Assembly: GCF_021699195.1 (NCBI RefSeq)
Contig: NZ_SSXE01000130.1
Location: 1-32,235, forward strand
DNA length: 32,235 nucleotides
Direction of reading: 5' to 3'
Source of the DNA: Nonomuraea sp. MG754425
GTDB lineage: Bacteria > Actinomycetota > Actinomycetes > Streptosporangiales > Streptosporangiaceae
Of this stretch, positions 29,210 to 32,235 are shown piece by piece. Each line of letters begins with the position of its first letter. The stretch's first letter is position 1. The translations under genes and the position numbers were made by a program. The notes beneath the pieces were generated by a model. It had not been told where the DNA came from. It made no database searches and saw only the letters and a program-made list of their open reading frames with translations.

Positions 29210-30240
29210 GTGGCCGTCCGCCTGGTCACCCGCAGCACGGCCACGAAGAACGGCGCGCCCACGAACATCGTCACGACCCCGATCGGCAGCTCCGCCGGCG
29301 CGATCACCGTACGCGCGGCGAGGTCGGCCAGCACCAGGAAGGCCGCCCCGCCGATCAGCGACAGCGGCAGCACGATCCGGTACGAGCCGCCCGCGATCCG
29401 CCGCACGACGTGCGGGACGACGATCCCGACGAACCCGATCAGCCCGCTGACCGCCACGGCCGCCGCGGTGGCCAGGCAGGCGGCCAGCAGCACCATGAGG
29501 CGTACCCGGGAGGCCCGCACGCCCAGGCTGGTGGCCTCCTCGTCGCCGACGGACAGCACGTCGAGCATGCGCCCGTGCAGCAGGAGCAGCACGGAGGAGA
29601 CGACGGCGTACGGCAGGACCAGCCAGAACTGGTCCCATCCGCCGCCGACGTCGCCGAGGATCCACGAGTAGATGCGCTGCAGCTCCTCGACCTTGAACTG
29701 CTGGACGAACGTCTGGATCGCAGTCAGGAACGAGGTGACCGCCACCCCGGCCAGGACGAGCGTGGCGGTGCCGCCGTCCCGCCCGGCGGTGTTGCCCAGC
29801 AGGTACGACAGGAACACCCCGCCCACGGCCCCCAGGAAGGCCGCCACCGGGACGCCGCCCGCCACGGCCGGGAACAGCACGATGGCCGCGGTGGCGGCCA
29901 GCCCCGCGCCCGCCGCCGCGCCCAGCAGGTACGGGTCGGCGAGCGGGTTGCGGAACACCCCCTGGTACCCGGCGCCCGCCACGGCCAGCAGCCCGCCGAC
30001 GACGGCGGCGACCAGCACCCGGGGCAGCCGCAGCTCGAACAGCAGCCCCTGTTCGACAGGCGCGAGCCCGGAGTCCACGTCGGTGAACGGCAGCCAGTCC
30101 ACGACCTGCAGCACGACCTGCCAGGGCGAGATGTCGGCGGCCCCGTCGAGCAGTGCGGCGACCATGGAGGCGGCCAGCACGCCCAGGGCGCACACCACCC
30201 ACAGGGGTCTGGCCCTGGACGGGCCGGCCTGCGTCACCAC
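29206..30240 (-). CDS. btuC: Cobalamin/corrinoid ABC importer, FecCD-family permease
   Basis: The product has 344 aa from GTG 30240 (a second GTG follows immediately). It has about 9-10 membrane spans with the family segments LRLPRVLVAAVVGGLLAVAG, F-R-N-P-L-A-D-P-Y-L-L-G and GFVGIVVPHVVRR; the G-x-x-x-P-H loop contacts the ATPase. The gene starts one base after the btuF stop and overlaps btuD by 4 nt, so the three transporter genes form one translational unit. Forms the membrane channel for corrinoid uptake. Confidence 0.94.
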   Translation of the reverse strand: MVTQAGPSRARPLWVVCALGVLAASMVAALLDGAADISPWQVVLQVVDWLPFTDVDSGLAPVEQGLLFELRLPRVLVAAVVGGLLAVAGAGYQGVFRNPLADPYLLGAAAGAGLAATAAIVLFPAVAGGVPVAAFLGAVGGVFLSYLLGNTAGRDGGTATLVLAGVAVTSFLTAIQTFVQQFKVEELQRIYSWILGDVGGGWDQFWLVLPYAVVSSVLLLLHGRMLDVLSVGDEEATSLGVRASRVRLMVLLAACLATAAAVAVSGLIGFVGIVVPHVVRRIAGGSYRIVLPLSLIGGAAFLVLADLAARTVIAPAELPIGVVTMFVGAPFFVAVLRVTRRTAT

Positions 30241-30241
30241 G

Positions 30242-31201
30242 TCAGTTCGCGCCCGCCCCGGACACCCCCGCGGCGATGGCCTCGGCGAGCTGGACGACGC
30301 GCGGCCCCCACCGGGAGGCGACGTCGTCGTCGAGCTGGATCACCTGGTCCTGCTTGACGGCGGTCAGGTTCTTCCATCCGGGCCGCGCGGCCAGGGTGTC
30401 CTTGCTCTGCTGGCAGCACTTGACGTCGGCCAGGAAGATCAGGTCGGGGTCGGCCTGGGCGACGAACTCGGCCGACAGCTTGGGGTAGCCGCCGGCCGCG
30501 TCGGGGGCCTTGTCGGCGATGTTGGTCAGGCCGAACATGCCGTAGATCTGGCCGATGAAGGTCTTGGACGTGACGGCGTAGGGCGTCTGGTCGAGCTCGT
30601 GGTAGAAGGTGAGCTCGCCGGCCTTGGGCGCGCCGGCGACGGCCTTCTCGATGGCGGTCCGCATGCCGGAGACGACCTCGTCGGCCTTGGCCTTGTTGCC
30701 GGTGGCGGCGCCGAGTTCGGCGATCTCCTCGTACACCTCGTCGAGGTCGCCGGCGGAGGGCTGGAGCAGGACGGGCACGTTCACCTTGCCCAGTTCGGCC
30801 ACGACCTTGTCCTGGTCGTCGGAGACGATGACGAGGTCGGGCTTGTGGGCGACGATGGCCTCGACGTTCGGCTTGAAGCCGGACAGGTCGGTCTTGGGGG
30901 CCTCGGCCGGGTGGTTCGACTGGTTGTCGACCGCGATGACCTGCGGGCCGGCCCCGATGGCGAACAGCGTCTCGGTGTGGGTGGCCGACAGGGAGACGAT
31001 CCGCTCGGGTCGCTCGGCGATGGTGACCGAGCCGTTGCCGGCCTCGACGGTGACGGGGAAGCCGCCGGTCGCGGCGTCGGGGGTGGTGACGGGGGGCGAG
31101 GAGGGGGCGGACGCCGTGGTGCTGTCGCCGCCCTGGCCACAGCCGGCCAGGAGGAGCGTTCCCAGCAGCGCGCCCGCGAAGGCCGTGCGTACGGGCCTCA
31201 C
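30242..31201 (-). CDS. btuF: Corrinoid-binding lipoprotein of the ABC importer
   Basis: The product has 319 aa from GTG 31201, with AAAGGA 6 nt upstream. This start gives a compact lipoprotein signal M-R-P-V-R-T-A-F-A-G... with lipobox LLAGC (Cys21); longer in-frame starts run into the riboswitch leader. The mature part is a class III (BtuF/FhuD-type) binding protein: ERIVSLSATHTETLFAIGAG, K-P-D-L-V-I-V-S-D-D, and a late P-D-L-I-F-L-A-D. It captures extracellular corrinoid and delivers it to BtuC. The preceding cobalamin riboswitch fixes the likely substrate class. It is first in the btuFCD-cbiZ operon. Confidence 0.92.
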   Translation of the reverse strand: MRPVRTAFAGALLGTLLLAGCGQGGDSTTASAPSSPPVTTPDAATGGFPVTVEAGNGSVTIAERPERIVSLSATHTETLFAIGAGPQVIAVDNQSNHPAEAPKTDLSGFKPNVEAIVAHKPDLVIVSDDQDKVVAELGKVNVPVLLQPSAGDLDEVYEEIAELGAATGNKAKADEVVSGMRTAIEKAVAGAPKAGELTFYHELDQTPYAVTSKTFIGQIYGMFGLTNIADKAPDAAGGYPKLSAEFVAQADPDLIFLADVKCCQQSKDTLAARPGWKNLTAVKQDQVIQLDDDVASRWGPRVVQLAEAIAAGVSGAGAN

Positions 31202-31252
31202 GAGTAGTCCTTTCACACTGTTCGGAACCGAGAGACCCGCTTGGAGCGACGG

Positions 31253-31277
31253 ATCACCCTTTTCCACGAGGGTTGAT
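31253..31277 (-). promoter_or_regulatory. Candidate expression-platform hairpin of the cobalamin riboswitch
   Basis: On the minus strand, bases 31277-31269 can pair with 31260-31253 (8 bp, one bulged A, 8-nt loop). The left arm shares bases 31273-31277 with the 3' strand of aptamer helix P1, so the two helices exclude each other. That is what is expected of a switching element. How it reaches the btuF ribosome-binding site (about 45 nt further) is not clear. Confidence 0.45.
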
Positions 31278-31380
31278 GACGTCAGCGCGGAGGCAGGCGA
31301 CCTGGCTATGACAGTTGCGGGACAGCGCCGGACTCACACCGGACTTCGCTGCGCTCTGCGCGTCGGACAAACGTTATCAA
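31273..31380 (-). promoter_or_regulatory. Cobalamin (B12) riboswitch aptamer
   Basis: The minus strand carries the diagnostic core: GTCCGGTGTGAGTCCGGCGC, then TGTCCCGCAACTGT, then the B12 box AGCCAGGTCGCCTGCC (31307-31292), all matching the known cobalamin aptamer order. The ends are set by a possible P1 helix, TTGATAACGT (31380-31371) with ACGTCATCAA (31282-31273), having one A·C mismatch. It lies directly upstream of btuF and should lower operon expression when adenosylcobalamin is plentiful. Only 20 nt separate it from the stop of the upstream oxidoreductase gene. Confidence 0.95.
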
Positions 31381-31400
31381 TGCCCCGGACGCCGGTCGCG

Positions 31401-32235
31401 TCAAGGGGCGAGTTGGGCCTCCGCCTCGGCGATGATCCGCTGCAGCCGCAGACCGTGGGCGGCGTCGAGGGGGTGCCCGCCGCCGTCGCGGACGGTCCTG
31501 GCGAACTCCTCGGCGATCGTCTGCATGGGGTCGCCGCCGACGTGCGGCAGGACGGCGCTGCCCGCGCGCCCGTACACGGCGATCCGCTGCGGGAGCGGGT
31601 CGCCGCCGGCGGCCATGCACAGGGACGCCTCGCTGACGGCCCCGCCCTCGTGCTCGAGCAGCAGGCCGGTCCAGCCGAGCGGGTCGCCGTGCGCGCGCAC
31701 GCCGGTGACCCGGCCCAGGGCGGCGTCCAGCAGGTCGATCACGTGCGGGCCGACGTCGAGCAGCGCGCCGCGCCGCAGCCGCCAGGGCGTGGCGAACGGG
31801 TGGTCGCCGAGCAGGACGCCGGAGACGTTGGCGGCGTGCCCGCCGAACGGCTCGATCTCGGCGCAGCGGGCCAGGAACGCGCGGGTCTGGGGCGCGTAGC
31901 GCAGGGTGAGCACCATCTGGGAGGCCACGCCCGCCTCGGCGATCGCGGCGGCCACCCGCTCGGCGTCCTCGGCCGACTCGGCGAGCGGCTTCTCCAGCAG
32001 CAGCGCCTTGCCGGCGCGGGCGGCCCGTACGGCGTACTCGGCCTGGACGGCGGGCGGCACGCAGAACGCCACGGCCTGGCAGTGCTCGAACAACTCCTCG
32101 ACGGTGGCGTACACGGGCGCGCCCAGTTCGGCGGCGGCCTCCGGCCTGCGGGCCCACACGCCGGCCAGCCGCGTGTGCGGCCCCTTGGCCAGCATCGGCG
32201 CGTGCGCCATCCGCGCCCACGGCCCCGCCCCGATC
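31401..32235 (-). CDS. Gfo/Idh/MocA-family oxidoreductase (N-terminus cut by window edge)
   Basis: About 278 residues are visible and the frame is open at the window end. The first visible residues, I-G-A-G-P-W-A-R-M-A-H-A-P-M-L, are the Rossmann NAD(P) motif normally within ~15 residues of the start, so only a few codons are missing. ATG 32210 is internal to this motif and is not the start. The family E-K-P-L motif (L-L-L-E-K-P-L-A) and the R-x-x-P-Q-T / D-V-G-P-H-V-I-D-L segments of the substrate domain are present. Members oxidise sugars, inositols or related hydroxyl compounds. The substrate is unknown. It ends 20 nt before the riboswitch, so it may be co-transcribed with, or host the promoter of, the B12 operon. 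Confidence 0.88.
   Translation of the reverse strand, partial: IGAGPWARMAHAPMLAKGPHTRLAGVWARRPEAAAELGAPVYATVEELFEHCQAVAFCVPPAVQAEYAVRAARAGKALLLEKPLAESAEDAERVAAAIAEAGVASQMVLTLRYAPQTRAFLARCAEIEPFGGHAANVSGVLLGDHPFATPWRLRRGALLDVGPHVIDLLDAALGRVTGVRAHGDPLGWTGLLLEHEGGAVSEASLCMAAGGDPLPQRIAVYGRAGSAVLPHVGGDPMQTIAEEFARTVRDGGGHPLDAAHGLRLQRIIAEAEAQLAP

Noticed and set aside
28436..31201. Siderophore importer
   Set aside because: FecCD-type components alone would allow it, but the cobalamin riboswitch and cbiZ in the same operon point to corrinoid uptake.

Overview
The window is about 32 kb of very GC-rich, gene-dense chromosome. Gene content and style point to a filamentous actinomycete, most like Nonomuraea or another member of the Streptosporangiaceae. 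The signs are an AfsR-like SARP regulator, a PASTA-less membrane Ser/Thr kinase, EF-hand and excalibur proteins, a DUF6421 protein, GTG/TTG starts and 4-nt ATGA/GTGA gene overlaps. The genus is an inference. I see no tRNA or rRNA gene, phage gene, transposase or CRISPR array.

Left part (1-6.6 kb), regulation. A truncated CopC-type copper protein lies at the edge. Next is an XRE-type HTH/TPR regulator, read divergently from a 44-codon gene for a tiny secreted peptide. This pair has the layout of an RRNPP-type peptide-pheromone system and is my first candidate for something undescribed. A large SARP-NB-ARC-TPR regulator follows; an 11-bp-period direct repeat of the SARP operator type lies in its upstream region. 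Its 3' end overlaps a convergent PucR-type regulator.

Purine block (6.6-10.5 kb). Divergent from pucR are a molybdenum-subunit xanthine dehydrogenase homologue, an overlapping two-EF-hand protein and an AzgA-like NCS2 purine permease. The permease's ribosome-binding site and start codon lie inside a 15-bp hairpin.

Middle (10.5-16.3 kb). An excalibur membrane protein, alanine dehydrogenase, a four-EF-hand calcium sensor, a DUF3105 protein, and a DUF305 protein followed by an FAD oxidoreductase. A strong bidirectional terminator separates the convergent EF-hand and DUF3105 genes.

Minus-strand operons (16.3-24 kb). First is a tightly coupled three-gene operon: GATase1-like/DUF6421 fusion, short-chain dehydrogenase, threonine-aldolase-like PLP enzyme. 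Then an orphan NarL-type response regulator behind a perfect 16-bp palindrome. Then a two-gene signalling operon: a membrane trypsin-like protein that has lost recognisable catalytic His and Ser motifs and carries a C-terminal zinc ribbon, overlapping a membrane Ser/Thr kinase. This last pair is my second candidate for an undescribed system.

Right part (24-32 kb). hyuA-hyuB (ATP-dependent hydantoinase/oxoprolinase family) from a probable leaderless promoter. Then a cobalamin-salvage operon on the minus strand: cobalamin riboswitch, btuF, btuC, btuD, and a cbiZ that looks internally shortened. A truncated Gfo/Idh/MocA oxidoreductase closes the window.

All assignments come from reading the sequence and recalled family knowledge. 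No database search or folding calculation was run.
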